Shown: piece after piece, positions 4,923 through 14,273 of the stretch
Position numbering within the stretch: position 1 is the stretch's first letter
Layout: each line of letters starts with the position of its first letter
Assembly (NCBI GenBank): GCA_038240875.1
Contig: JBBRGG010000055.1
Span: 1 to 15,695 of the forward strand
Length of the DNA stretch: 15,695 nucleotides
From: JBBRGG01 sp038240875
GTDB taxonomy: Bacteria > Planctomycetota > Phycisphaerae > Phycisphaerales > UBA1924
Reading direction: 5' to 3'
Notes under the pieces: generated by a model
The model's input: only the letters and a program-made list of their open reading frames with translations
Databases searched by the model: none
What the model was told of the DNA's origin: nothing
Position numbers and translations under genes: made by a program

Positions 4923-7900
4923 TCAATCCGAAACCTTGCTGCCGTTGTACGTCTTGTAGTACGAGCGCAGCGCCCAAAGCGTCCGCAGCGTCAAAGGCTT
5001 GTGCCCGTTGCGGATCCGCCATGCACCCAGCGCGAACATCCGCGACCAGTGCCCCCACATCACGCCCACGGCCCAGAAATACGAACGCCTCGGGTCGTAG
5101 GCGTTCACGCTCTCGCCCATCGTGCCGTTGACATCCACAATCGCAAGCCCAACGCCAAGGCGAATCGATTCGACATCCGCTGCGCGCAGGTCAAGCCGAA
5201 CCGAATCGATCCCATCGCCCGCGTACGCCGCACACACGCCATCGATTGCTTGCTCGAGCGCGAGTGTGCGCAAATGTTCGCCATCGAGAAAGACCGTTCC
5301 CTGGCAGTGATTTCCCGCTACGTTTAACGCGAGCCGCTCGCCTTTTTCCAGAATGCGCGACAACTGGTCGGCGTGCCTTTCGTGGATTACGCCAAGTTGC
5401 AACCGCGTGCGTGGATGCCTTTCGAGCAAGCGTTCCAGCGTTCGCTTGCCATCGCCAGTGAGCGTGTGAAAGGCCTTGTCCGTGATCGAGTAGAGCTCGC
5501 CGACAAGGTAGTGATTAGCGTGATTGGAGCCGCTCGTTGCTTGCTGCGCGTTCGTCGCACTGTACGCGCTGGGTGCATGATGCGTGTCCGAGCTCTCGGT
5601 TTGATTCACATTCAAGTTGGTCTCAGGCACTTTGCGAATCCACAACACCGAACACTCAACTGGCCCCTTGTGAAACCGCTGCAGGATTACTGGTGAAGCA
5701 ACATCATCGAAGTACGCGCGCACATCGTGAGGCGATCTCGCGAGCTTAACACCTAGGCCTCGATAGCCAGCGTCGGGCTTCAATATTACAGGAAAGCCGC
5801 CGAATAGTGGCTCATGCTCGATGCGTGCAAGTGCGCGACTCGCACGCTCCATCGCCGAACCAGTCGAGTCGATCAGTGCATAAGGCCAGATGCCCACGTG
5901 CGTACCAGGATTGAAGTCGGGTTGATTAAATTCAGCGAAAGCATTTGGCGTGCCGCCGTCGCGAACGAGCTTGTCGAACGTGTCGGACTTACTCTCACCG
6001 AGAACGCCGCCGCCCGCACTGATGCCGGGGTTGCACGCGGACCAGACGAGCACGCCGCCATACTTGAAGCCGAGAAGAGTGTGAATGGGGCCGAGAATGA
6101 AGTAAAATGGAAATCCTGGCCAGAACTCATGATGCCGCACGCGCCGTAGCGCCGCGTACACGCGAATGCGCCCGCTTCGTGTAAGCAACATCGGCAGCAC
6201 ACGCGCGACAATCACCAGCGCGTACCACACAATCGGCCACGTCCACGAGTGATCAACATCGAGCCACGCGGCAAGATCAGTTGCCACGCCTCGCAGATTT
6301 ATATTCAGCAGCACGCCAGCGACGAGCGTGCCCAAGACCATTACTGCGCCGACGACCACGCATCCAAACGCATACCCGGCAATCGCCCAGGCGCGGTTGG
6401 TTGCGCTCGCAGGCGCACACGCTAAGCCTGCCGCGGCTTTGGTGCGCATCTCGCGCACGAAGCAAGCACGAAACGCTTCAGCGAACGGCGAACGATCAAG
6501 CCTTCGCGCCCAATCGATCATCGAAGGTTGCACAAGCCCAAGCTTTCGCACGAACCGCGGCTGGTAAACATGCCCACTGCGCCCCTCGGGTTCTGCACGT
6601 CCTTGACGCAACGTAACGCGTCCTGTCTCGCGACGCATCTGACGCCGCACCCACACAGCCGCGATTATCCCATGCATAATAAGTCCAAGCATCACGCTTA
6701 CAACCGCTACGCCATAGTCAAGATTGAGTCCGAGGACCAGCATGACCGCCATAGCCGTAGCCCCTGCTGGCCATCGCACGACCAATACTGCAAGCCCCGC
6801 GATCACAAGCCACACGCTGATCTGTTTAACAGAGGCGCGGGGTACATCAACGATCCTCGCCAAGCCCGTTAGAATTTGTGGAGCAGTGTCGTATTCTCCG
6901 CCATCAAAGAGCATGTTTGGGCCGATTTCACGCGGCAGCGACGACGCGTTTGGGTCTTTAGCAGGAGCCTTATTTCCCTGTTCTACGTGCGCGTAAAACG
7001 CATTCAGCACAACTGCGGCTTGGTCCGCCTGCATCACCGGAATGAAATGGTTCGCCTCAAGCACCACCAGCGTGCTCCCGGCGATTCTTTTATGCCCGCT
7101 CTTCGCGCTGGGCAAGTTGACCAACATGTCATCGCGCCCATGCACGATCAACGTCGGTGTCTTGTTTGCGCCAACAGCCTTCATCACGCCAGTGATTGGC
7201 CTTTGATCGCTCTCCGCGAAACTCTTAAGCCATCCTGTTCGCTTCTCGCGCGTAGACAAATAGCCAAAATGCGGCAGGAAATCAATCCCAGGCCCAAGCA
7301 GCCCAAGACCCAGTGCGTACCGCGCGTGCTCAAACGTGTAGCTCCCCGAGCTCTCGAAACGCTGCTCGCCGATGGACGCGAGCATCGTCAAGCTCTCGAC
7401 CTTGTCGCGCGCATCGTGCGCCAAGTACAACGCCACTCCGCCGCCGTTGGACCAGCCAAGCAGATGCGCCCGCGCGATGCCTTTGGCGTCCATCCACGCA
7501 CGAAGCACGCCCGCCTTAGCCTTGATCGAGTGATCGGGCACAACCATCGTCGAATATCCAAACCCAGGCAGGTCAATGGCGTAGACATCGCGCGTGATTG
7601 CGTGCTGCTGTTGCGCATCGGCACCATCTGCAAATGGGTCGCCGCGATCATCTTGCACGAGCAATGGCGCAAGCCGCATCCAATCATCCGAGCCACCCGG
7701 CGCGCCGTGGATCAGGATAATCGGAATACCATTAGCAACTCTCTTGCCAGCTTCATGCTCGGCACTCGTGCCAGCTTCATTGGCAATTGGGTCATTGATG
7801 ATTGGCTCGTGCGCTTTAATCTCTGAAACGGCCCAATGGCGGTACGCGATTATCACTTCGATGTCTCTAAACTCGTTGGCCGTCGAACTCGCGTAAGGCC

Positions 7901-8243
7901 TCAGCTGAGTCATGCTCAATATGGGCTGAAATTGGGGCAGGAATTGGGGCTGAAATTGCGGCCGAGGTTGAGACCCAAGCACATCTTCACCAAGATCACT
8001 TTCAACGCATGGTGCCGACGCCAAAGAGTCCGCAAGCACCGACACGCGATCGTTGATGCGCCGCTGCTCGTTGCTCGTGCGAACGTGGGAAGAAGTTTGC
8101 TCCGCGATCGACGCTGTAAACATCTCGACCAATGGCTCAAACCCTTGCCACGTCCACGACGCAATGAGCGCAATTGCGTACGCCGCTGCAATTCCATGAC
8201 GAACCCATTTCCAGCGCGTGCGCTTCGTGCCTTCAGTTCTCAT
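4923..8243 (-). CDS. membrane fusion protein: alpha/beta hydrolase plus ATP-grasp ligase
   Basis: This 1106-residue protein joins two enzyme folds. After an N-terminal TM (14-33) and a Gln/Pro/Phe repeat (94-108), residues ~130-420 form an alpha/beta hydrolase: IPIILIHGAPGG (oxyanion loop, 173-184), LLGWSNGGG with the likely nucleophile Ser265, HGRDDML with acid Asp371 or Asp372, and the likely catalytic His399 in EANHF. Hydrophobic segments follow (474-490, 495-530, 617-650, 668-686). Residues ~705-1100 resemble the ATP-grasp family often labelled D-alanine-D-alanine ligase-like or carboxylate-amine ligase: NPGISAGGGVLGESK, VILKPDAGYRGLGV with Lys822, GELYSITDK, GNHCQGTVFLDG and VDVNGTMGESVNAYDP. 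A Ser/Asn/His-rich insert (872-911) interrupts the ligase. Its ATG overlaps the regulator stop by 11 bp. Substrates are unknown; an envelope role is inferred. Confidence 0.85.
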   Translation of the reverse strand: MRTEGTKRTRWKWVRHGIAAAYAIALIASWTWQGFEPLVEMFTASIAEQTSSHVRTSNEQRRINDRVSVLADSLASAPCVESDLGEDVLGSQPRPQFQPQFLPQFQPILSMTQLRPYASSTANEFRDIEVIIAYRHWAVSEIKAHEPIINDPIANEAGTSAEHEAGKRVANGIPIILIHGAPGGSDDWMRLAPLLVQDDRGDPFADGADAQQQHAITRDVYAIDLPGFGYSTMVVPDHSIKAKAGVLRAWMDAKGIARAHLLGWSNGGGVALYLAHDARDKVESLTMLASIGEQRFESSGSYTFEHARYALGLGLLGPGIDFLPHFGYLSTREKRTGWLKSFAESDQRPITGVMKAVGANKTPTLIVHGRDDMLVNLPSAKSGHKRIAGSTLVVLEANHFIPVMQADQAAVVLNAFYAHVEQGNKAPAKDPNASSLPREIGPNMLFDGGEYDTAPQILTGLARIVDVPRASVKQISVWLVIAGLAVLVVRWPAGATAMAVMLVLGLNLDYGVAVVSVMLGLIMHGIIAAVWVRRQMRRETGRVTLRQGRAEPEGRSGHVYQPRFVRKLGLVQPSMIDWARRLDRSPFAEAFRACFVREMRTKAAAGLACAPASATNRAWAIAGYAFGCVVVGAVMVLGTLVAGVLLNINLRGVATDLAAWLDVDHSWTWPIVWYALVIVARVLPMLLTRSGRIRVYAALRRVRHHEFWPGFPFYFILGPIHTLLGFKYGGVLVWSACNPGISAGGGVLGESKSDTFDKLVRDGGTPNAFAEFNQPDFNPGTHVGIWPYALIDSTGSAMERASRALARIEHEPLFGGFPVILKPDAGYRGLGVKLARSPHDVRAYFDDVASPVILQRFHKGPVECSVLWIRKVPETNLNVNQTESSDTHHAPSAYSATNAQQATSGSNHANHYLVGELYSITDKAFHTLTGDGKRTLERLLERHPRTRLQLGVIHERHADQLSRILEKGERLALNVAGNHCQGTVFLDGEHLRTLALEQAIDGVCAAYAGDGIDSVRLDLRAADVESIRLGVGLAIVDVNGTMGESVNAYDPRRSYFWAVGVMWGHWSRMFALGAWRIRNGHKPLTLRTLWALRSYYKTYNGSKVSD
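7921..7965 (-). repeat. 12-bp repeat encoding the PQF/QPQF segment
   Basis: AATTGGGGCAGG (7930-7941), AATTGGGGCTGA (7942-7953) and AATTGCGGCCGA (7954-7965), with a partial copy at 7921-7929, encode the PQFQPQFLPQFQP stretch between the first TM and the hydrolase of the fusion protein. Confidence 0.75.
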
Positions 8244-9024
8244 CGCGCTTGATCTCGTCGAGATTGGCTTGCGTGTTATTCGATGGCGTGCCGTCGACTT
8301 GAGTATCCGTGCTGAATTCGTCGCTTATCTCAATAGTTTTGATCTTTGTCGTCGGCGGCTTGATCCTGCCATCAGATGCACGCGTTAAGAGCGAAGCCGC
8401 AAGCTGCAACCCACGGCCTGCAGGGCTCACGAACGCGCCGCCTACCTTCTCAACAGTTTGGAAGAATGCCACCAGATCATCGATGCGTTGATGGTGCGAA
8501 TTCAAAAGCTTCTTCAAATCTGCATCTGACTTTGGCGTGGGCGCATTCTCCGAAGCTCGCGTATCGACCGAAGCCCGCGCATCATCCGGTACCTGCGCCG
8601 CCGCCTCCGCGTTCTTTATCACGACTGGCGAACCCGTAATGTCGCGGATCTCGTACAACGACGCGAGCAACGGATCGACCTCTCGCTTCGTCCGCTCACG
8701 GACTATCGCGCGAAACATCGCCCATACATCCTGCTCGGCTTTGTAATATTCTTTGCGATCGCCCCGGCGATGGATGCGCTCGATAATGCCCCAATCCACC
8801 AGTGCTCGCAGCGACATCGACGCGTTGCCACGCGAGATCTCCAGCCGTTCCATGATGTCGTCGGAGCACAAAGGCTCGCCAGATATAAAGAGGATCGCGT
8901 GAACCTGAGCCATCGTGCGTGAGATGCCCCACGCACCAGCCATCTGACCCCAGACCTCAACGAAGCGGTCCTGTGCCTGATGCAGCGATCGATCCATAGC
9001 CGGGTTGCCGGATGAAATTGCCAT
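8233..9024 (-). CDS. GbsR/MarR-family winged-helix transcriptional regulator
   Basis: The 263-residue product begins like the GbsR family: FVEVWGQMAGAWGISRTMAQ (21-40), then VHAILFISGEPLCSDDIMERL (41-61), a recognition-helix region EISRGNASMSLRALVDWGII (62-81) and the wing IERIHRRGDRKEYYKAE (81-97). GbsR proteins sense choline-type ligands or repress membrane and osmoprotectant genes in known cases; the ligand here is unknown. The family is usually about 180 residues, so the Ala/Asp/Thr-rich C-terminal ~130 residues are an extension without a recognised fold. The ATG at 9024 fits the family start. Its stop overlaps the start of the fusion gene, implying one transcript and likely control of that locus. 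Confidence 0.85.
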   Translation of the reverse strand: MAISSGNPAMDRSLHQAQDRFVEVWGQMAGAWGISRTMAQVHAILFISGEPLCSDDIMERLEISRGNASMSLRALVDWGIIERIHRRGDRKEYYKAEQDVWAMFRAIVRERTKREVDPLLASLYEIRDITGSPVVIKNAEAAAQVPDDARASVDTRASENAPTPKSDADLKKLLNSHHQRIDDLVAFFQTVEKVGGAFVSPAGRGLQLAASLLTRASDGRIKPPTTKIKTIEISDEFSTDTQVDGTPSNNTQANLDEIKRDEN

Positions 9025-9160
9025 GCTTCAGTATTCGGCGGCCGCCGCCAATGATCCATCCCTTGTTTCAAGAAGTATCGATTACAATTCCTTCTGGCCA
9101 TCTCTCCGCCGCCATCACGCGCTTCTACTTCAACGCATCTCGCTTTCCGCGCATCGTGCG
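9025..9160. other. gap between the AsmA-like gene and the regulator gene
   Basis: This is a 136-base non-coding gap within the minus-strand set. It contains the palindrome at 9036-9047. TTGTAATCGATACT and TTGAAACAAGG on the minus strand could be promoter fragments, but spacing to a -10 box is poor. Confidence 0.3.
9036..9047. promoter_or_regulatory. GC-rich palindrome before the regulator gene
   Basis: CGGCGGCCGCCG is a perfect 12-bp palindrome 12 bases upstream of the regulator ATG. It could be an autoregulatory operator or fold in the mRNA near the start site. The ribosome binding site of this gene is weak. Confidence 0.3.
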
Positions 9161-12100
9161 TTACTTGGGCGAAACCGGGTTCGCCGGCTTGGGCTTGAAC
9201 AAGTCACCAAGCACGTCCTGTATCAATTTCTCGGGCGACAATTTCTCAATAAACGTCTTGGCAAAGAGCTCAAGATCTGGAGATGTGCTCGGGTTATCCA
9301 GCGATCCGCGCGTACGAAACGGCATCATGTCCACCGCTTGGATCACCGGCGCAATCTTCCCCAACCCGCCTGCAATTCCAAAGGCGCGAGCCGTGTCGCC
9401 GCTCAATTGTCCAAAGGGAATCCACGTAATCACGTCGATCTTGCGTTGCACCAGGTCAACCGTCCCCATGGTTTCGACGTTGAATTCGCCCAACGGAATC
9501 GGCCACTTCTGATATGTTGCTACGCCATTCTTGATCGACACATTCAAAGGCTGGAGCCGCTTGCCCACGGTCCCCTGCTGCTTGATCGCAAGTTCGCTCA
9601 GAACCCCCGCGAAATCGTCCGACGCCGCAAACCGCGCCTCGCCTGGATCAAGCACGATTTCGCCATTGAGACGTGAAAAATCGTTACCCAAAGGCACGCT
9701 CAGCCCCGTCGCGCGAAGTAACGCGGGCGCATCTTCCTTGTTCTTTGTGATCTTGCCGATAAATGGCATGCTCTTTAAGAATCGCGCCGCGAGCGCGTCG
9801 GTCACTTCATTGAGCCCAACTTCAACCGGAGTTTGCGACATGAATACTGCATCGCCCACCACACCCTTGATGCTCGCGCTGGCTCGCTCGGTCTTGAGTC
9901 CAACGTCGATGGTCGCGCGAGCGCTGCTGCCTCGCTGCGACAGTTCGCCCGCCTTGGTCAAAGGCAGCCGCTCGACGCGTAGCCTCTCCACGGTCACAAC
10001 AGGCCCAAGCAGATCGTTCAACATCCCGTCTTGCTTAGCAAAGGCGTCGATCAGCGCGGTCGGGAACGCGGGCAGATTGCCCGACGCATTCAGCGTCGCC
10101 GCGTCTAGCGTCAAGTTCCCGCGCGCGTCCGAGTGGTTCTCGATGATGCCACTCAGCCTCATATTATTCACAGGCGGCTGCGCGTTCACTATCGCTTCAC
10201 GAATCGCCAGCGTAAACGGAATCGGATTCGTCAGCGGCTCATCTTGCCTTGGCGTGCGCAACGAAAACTCCGTTCCCGAAAGCACGATCCGCTGACCCTT
10301 GGAATCCGCGAGCGAAGCTCGTGCAACGCCTAGCACCACAGACGCATCAAGCCTGCGCGAAGGCGAATCAATCACGCCCGGCTCACCAACCTTGCCAACA
10401 GGCATCTTAAAAGCGTCGATCACCAGCGATACATCCGCTGGTTCTTGAAACGCAAGCTGCGATGGATCACGTTGGCCATTCGGGCCTGGCGCCGCGATGT
10501 ACATATTCGCAAGCGAAGGTGGCACGGTCAACGCGATCCGCATCGGCTGCGTCAGTCGAACAAGCCCGCCTTCCACCGTCGCCTTGATCGGCCCTTGCGT
10601 TTGTAACCGCGGCGCAGTCACCGTTGCCTCAACGTTGATCACGCCTTCCAGTGGCGAAAAATCCGCCCCCGATAGAGCCTTCTCAGGCGGCGTCAAACTC
10701 CCGCCCACCACAACGCTCGCTCGCTCGCCCAACGCTTGCGACAGCCCACTTCCCTCAGCAAACAACGCCTCAATTGTGCGCACGTCAATGTCCGTCAACT
10801 CAAACCGAGCCGTCAGTGGACCTGCAGGACGGCCACGCGAAACCTCCGCGTTCAGCGTACCCATAAGCGTTGCGATTCGGCCTGCAGCGCCAGACGCACC
10901 ACCCGAGCCAACACCCGGCGCCGATCCCAAAATCCCCGCACGAATATCAATCGACGTTGCGCGTTCATTCGCCATCGCTGCCGCCACCATCGCGCCCACC
11001 GGCACCATCGCAACCAATCGTAAATCCTCAACACCCACCGCTGACAACTTTGCTGGGCGAGCCCTGCCCGTCGCGGGGTCGTTCGCCGTCACGCCAAATT
11101 GCAAGCCCTCGACTAGCGTCTTTCCTGGAATCGAAAGAGTCGCCTTAACCGTGCCCACGCGCGACAGGTCTACCGCGCCAAGCGAATCAGTGGGCATCAG
11201 AATCGGGTCAATTGCCAGATACATCGTCGCCTGCCCCTTGAGCGTCGGCGCTCCAGTAACACCTGGCGCAAACGCGTTGAGCAGCGTGCGCACCGTCGCT
11301 GGCGCGACGTTGGCTTGCATCGTGCCTTCGGTCAACCGCATCGCGGTCGCGCTCGCGCTTCCCTTGATCGTCATCGACACATTGGAAGCATTGACAACCG
11401 CGACCGCCGACAACGCATTGGCCCCGGCTTCTGCCACCCGAGTAGGCTCGGTCGTCAGTTGCAACGAAAGCACCGGGCCAAGCACGCTCTGCACCAACGC
11501 AGCTAGATCCAGTGGCGGCGCTGAAGGTGCTAAAACAGCGGGCGCCGCTCCCGATCCATCTGCGTTGGCTACGGGTACTGAAGCAGCCCCAGCCTTCGCA
11601 GGCGGCATCAATCGCGCTAGCGTCGTTGGCGCGTCGATCAACTCAATTGTGCCCTTTGGCCTTGCGTTTATCGCCGCGATCGTTGTTTTGCCTTGTGCAT
11701 CCTTTGCAAAGAACCCTGTCGCTTCCTGCTTGATTGCAACTCGGAAAGGCTTGCCCATGTGCGTCGCGCTCACGCTCGCATCGAGCGTGGGCGTAACTCC
11801 CGCCTTCATCACCAGTTCAACTCGCGTCTGGCCCAAATCAACTGGCGCGTCGGTTGCGTGTAGAGCTGTCGCACGCAGTGATGAAGCCGTCAGGATCGCG
11901 CGCACGCCGATAGCACCAAGATCAATAACGCCCGTGCCTTTGGTTCGCTCGATGCGGATATCACTGGCTTCGATCGCGATCGGACCGCCGCCATTGATCG
12001 TCGTAAGTTCCCATCCGGTCTCAGGCTTGACAAACTTGCTCGCTAGCGCGCCGCCACGGGCGAGCGAAATGCGCACCGGATTGCCTCGGTCGCGGATCAT

Positions 12101-13921
12101 CGTTTCTTCCAGACGCAGCGGCGCATCGATGCTCAACGATTCGGCTCGGATCGCAATATCCAAATCCGTTGGCGGGATCGAACTCGCAACCAGCGCATCG
12201 CCAGCTGCAGTTGCTGCCGTGATGTTGATATCTATAGCCGTGCCCACATCTCGCGTCAGGTCCGCCATATCGCCAACAAAAGGTTGCACCAACGCGGTCG
12301 TCATCCCACGCACCGCAATCTGTCCGGAAAGGCTCTTGGGCAATCCCGAGGCAATCGGCATCCCCGCGTCGGTCAAGATTCCTGTCGCCGTCGCGTCGAT
12401 GGACAGCGTTCCCGCAGGCCGGTCCGAAATCGTCGCGCTCGTGTTCGCCGTGATGCGAACTCCCTGCGATAAATTGTCGCTCGTGATCCGCACTTCCAAA
12501 GGCGTCGCCGCAAACGGCTGGAACGCCTGCCCCGGCTTCAACATCAACTGCCCCGAAATCGCATCTGTCAAAATACGAATCGTCGCGCTGCCATTGGCTA
12601 GGTTGATCGCGCCTGTCGATGATGACGCGCGAAGTTTCAAGTTCGTGATTTCAACTTCAACCCCAGGCAAGCTCGCCAGCCGTGCCGTCGGGTCTTCTCG
12701 CATCTTCTTAGCAACATCAGGCAAGAGCCTGGTCAACGCATCGCTCGTCACCCGTGCTGTAATCGGCGAGGTCGAAGTCACCACGCCTTCCTTGTACCCA
12801 ATCGCCGCTGCGGCTTGAACACCGTTCGAGTTAATCGACAGGTTCGCCGTCGCGTCATTGATCGCACCGTCCGCATTCAGCGTAATAGTGAGATCATTTC
12901 CCAAACTCTCCTTCAAGGTAGTACCCGCAATTACCGGCCCCAGCACCGCATCAAGCAACGCGACCGGAACATTGGTCGCGCTCACCGTCGCCTTGCCCTT
13001 AGTATCCTTCAACCGAAGCGAGCCATCCTCGCGCAGCCAACCTGGCTCCAACCGGGCTTCGATCACGATCTTGCCGGTGTTCGTGCCAGCGACCTTCGCG
13101 TCGGGCTTGGCATCGGCTTTGGCCTCTGCATTGGCATCGGCTTTCAGCTCCCCCTGCTCCGCTCGGGCAGCGAACTTCGCAACCAGTGCCTTCCCAGACT
13201 CCACCTGCGTTTCAATATCAATATCTGACACCGCAACCTTCAGCGGCGTGAACACTTGCTTGCCACGATCAGCCGGGTTTGCAGGTGTGCCATTGTCCGT
13301 GTACGAAATCTGCCCGTTGGTCAACACAAGATTCGCTCGAAGCCCCTTTGGTAATGTAGTTTCATTCGTAGTCCCTAAAGGCCCAGCAGCAGGCACAGGC
13401 TTTCCCGCTGGGTTTGACTTGATCAACGCGCTCTGGATATTCGTCGAGCCGTCGGCGTTACGAACAACATTCGCACGCAACCCCGCAATTGTCACCGTAC
13501 CCAAATCAAGATTCGATCGAATCAACGAGAACAACCCGCGATCAACCTCAACGTTCGCGCGTAGAACCTCCTTGCCCGCTGAATCCATCAGCCGAAGTGA
13601 GTCCACGCGTTGTGGCCCGCCCCAGGAAAGGCTCACATCTTGAACCGTCGCGCTGCCGGGAATTGCAGCCTTGCTCTGGCTCGCGATGATCCCCGGTGCA
13701 AACCCACTCGCAATCTGTGGCAGGAAAATAACCACAATTACCAGCACCGCCGTAAGCACGCCGAGCATGCTCAAAATAATCGTGCGACGCTTGCCTCGTC
13801 GCCGCGCCTTGTGCGCCTTGGGATCTTGAGCAATAGCCTTGGCTCGCTTGGCTTCTTCCGTCGACTTCTTACTGGCAGAATCCCAGAAACCGCCACTATT
13901 TTGCTCAGGTGATTCAGACAT
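9161..13921 (-). CDS. large AsmA/TamB-like envelope protein, single N-terminal anchor
   Basis: This 1586-residue protein has a basic cytoplasmic head (KAHKARRRGKRR, about 35-46), one TM (about 47-68) and then a very long exported region of beta-rich repeating segments, starting with the AsmA-type phrase VQDVSLSWGGPQRVDSLRL and GTVTIAGLRANVVRNADGSTNI. The C-terminus (DFAGVLSELAIKQQGTVGKR, LGEFNVETMGTVDLVQRKID, PFRTRGSLDNPSTSPDLELF) resembles the AsmA-like C-terminal region. AsmA/TamB-type proteins form long grooves that move lipids between inner and outer membranes; that role here is inferred from the layout. An Ala/Asp/Lys repeat (ADANAEAKADAKPDAK) lies in a loop. The ATG at 13921 is chosen because the mRNA has AAGGGA nine bases upstream; a start at 13996 would add 25 poorly fitting residues. 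It heads the three-gene minus-strand set. Confidence 0.8.
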   Translation of the reverse strand: MSESPEQNSGGFWDSASKKSTEEAKRAKAIAQDPKAHKARRRGKRRTIILSMLGVLTAVLVIVVIFLPQIASGFAPGIIASQSKAAIPGSATVQDVSLSWGGPQRVDSLRLMDSAGKEVLRANVEVDRGLFSLIRSNLDLGTVTIAGLRANVVRNADGSTNIQSALIKSNPAGKPVPAAGPLGTTNETTLPKGLRANLVLTNGQISYTDNGTPANPADRGKQVFTPLKVAVSDIDIETQVESGKALVAKFAARAEQGELKADANAEAKADAKPDAKVAGTNTGKIVIEARLEPGWLREDGSLRLKDTKGKATVSATNVPVALLDAVLGPVIAGTTLKESLGNDLTITLNADGAINDATANLSINSNGVQAAAAIGYKEGVVTSTSPITARVTSDALTRLLPDVAKKMREDPTARLASLPGVEVEITNLKLRASSSTGAINLANGSATIRILTDAISGQLMLKPGQAFQPFAATPLEVRITSDNLSQGVRITANTSATISDRPAGTLSIDATATGILTDAGMPIASGLPKSLSGQIAVRGMTTALVQPFVGDMADLTRDVGTAIDINITAATAAGDALVASSIPPTDLDIAIRAESLSIDAPLRLEETMIRDRGNPVRISLARGGALASKFVKPETGWELTTINGGGPIAIEASDIRIERTKGTGVIDLGAIGVRAILTASSLRATALHATDAPVDLGQTRVELVMKAGVTPTLDASVSATHMGKPFRVAIKQEATGFFAKDAQGKTTIAAINARPKGTIELIDAPTTLARLMPPAKAGAASVPVANADGSGAAPAVLAPSAPPLDLAALVQSVLGPVLSLQLTTEPTRVAEAGANALSAVAVVNASNVSMTIKGSASATAMRLTEGTMQANVAPATVRTLLNAFAPGVTGAPTLKGQATMYLAIDPILMPTDSLGAVDLSRVGTVKATLSIPGKTLVEGLQFGVTANDPATGRARPAKLSAVGVEDLRLVAMVPVGAMVAAAMANERATSIDIRAGILGSAPGVGSGGASGAAGRIATLMGTLNAEVSRGRPAGPLTARFELTDIDVRTIEALFAEGSGLSQALGERASVVVGGSLTPPEKALSGADFSPLEGVINVEATVTAPRLQTQGPIKATVEGGLVRLTQPMRIALTVPPSLANMYIAAPGPNGQRDPSQLAFQEPADVSLVIDAFKMPVGKVGEPGVIDSPSRRLDASVVLGVARASLADSKGQRIVLSGTEFSLRTPRQDEPLTNPIPFTLAIREAIVNAQPPVNNMRLSGIIENHSDARGNLTLDAATLNASGNLPAFPTALIDAFAKQDGMLNDLLGPVVTVERLRVERLPLTKAGELSQRGSSARATIDVGLKTERASASIKGVVGDAVFMSQTPVEVGLNEVTDALAARFLKSMPFIGKITKNKEDAPALLRATGLSVPLGNDFSRLNGEIVLDPGEARFAASDDFAGVLSELAIKQQGTVGKRLQPLNVSIKNGVATYQKWPIPLGEFNVETMGTVDLVQRKIDVITWIPFGQLSGDTARAFGIAGGLGKIAPVIQAVDMMPFRTRGSLDNPSTSPDLELFAKTFIEKLSPEKLIQDVLGDLFKPKPANPVSPK

Positions 13922-14273
13922 CGTTTTGGATCCCTTCAGGGCTGCGCATGGCGCGTCGAGCCCAACCGTTCTTTGAGTTACAACTAGCGTAGACAAAGTG
14001 CAGCAAGCACAGCACCACGCACACTTCCGCCATACCGCCTACACCTTGCCAAGCTCTTCGCCCAGCCTGTTGCTCTTCCCCAATCGCCTACGCCACGGCT
14101 ACGCCTCAGCTCGGCAGAACGCCGATATCAGATAGCCATCGAGCAACTCAAATATGTATATACATGTTACAGATATTTCTGATACACCTGCCCTTATTGC
14201 ACGCATGTAAATGCTTTCATGCAAAGCCCAAATACACCACTTCTGTCCGTGTTTCGCCATGAAAGGCACCGTC
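13922..14273. promoter_or_regulatory. divergent intergenic control region
   Basis: These 352 bases separate the minus-strand AsmA-like gene from the plus-strand membrane gene, so they must hold both promoters. The right half is unusually AT-rich for this window (about 14148-14220) and contains two palindromes. I see no additional gene; open frames here are short and lack ribosome binding sites. Confidence 0.5.
14154..14181. promoter_or_regulatory. pair of AT-rich palindromes, candidate operator/promoter
   Basis: ATGTATATACAT (14154-14165) is a perfect 12-bp palindrome, followed by CAGATATTTCTG (14170-14181), which has 4-bp arms (CAGA/TCTG) around TATT. Their centres are 16 bases apart. They lie about 95 bases upstream of the plus-strand membrane gene and inside the only AT-rich island of the divergent gap. 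Confidence 0.45.

Noticed and set aside
6876..7826. 316-codon plus-strand open frame
   Set aside because: It is antisense to the hydrolase part of the fusion gene, which has clear catalytic motifs; this frame is Arg/His-rich with no recognisable domain.
10497..12818. 773-codon plus-strand open frame
   Set aside because: It is antisense to the AsmA-like gene; Ser/Ala/Pro-rich composition and absence of a domain mark it as a mirror of that gene's codon bias.
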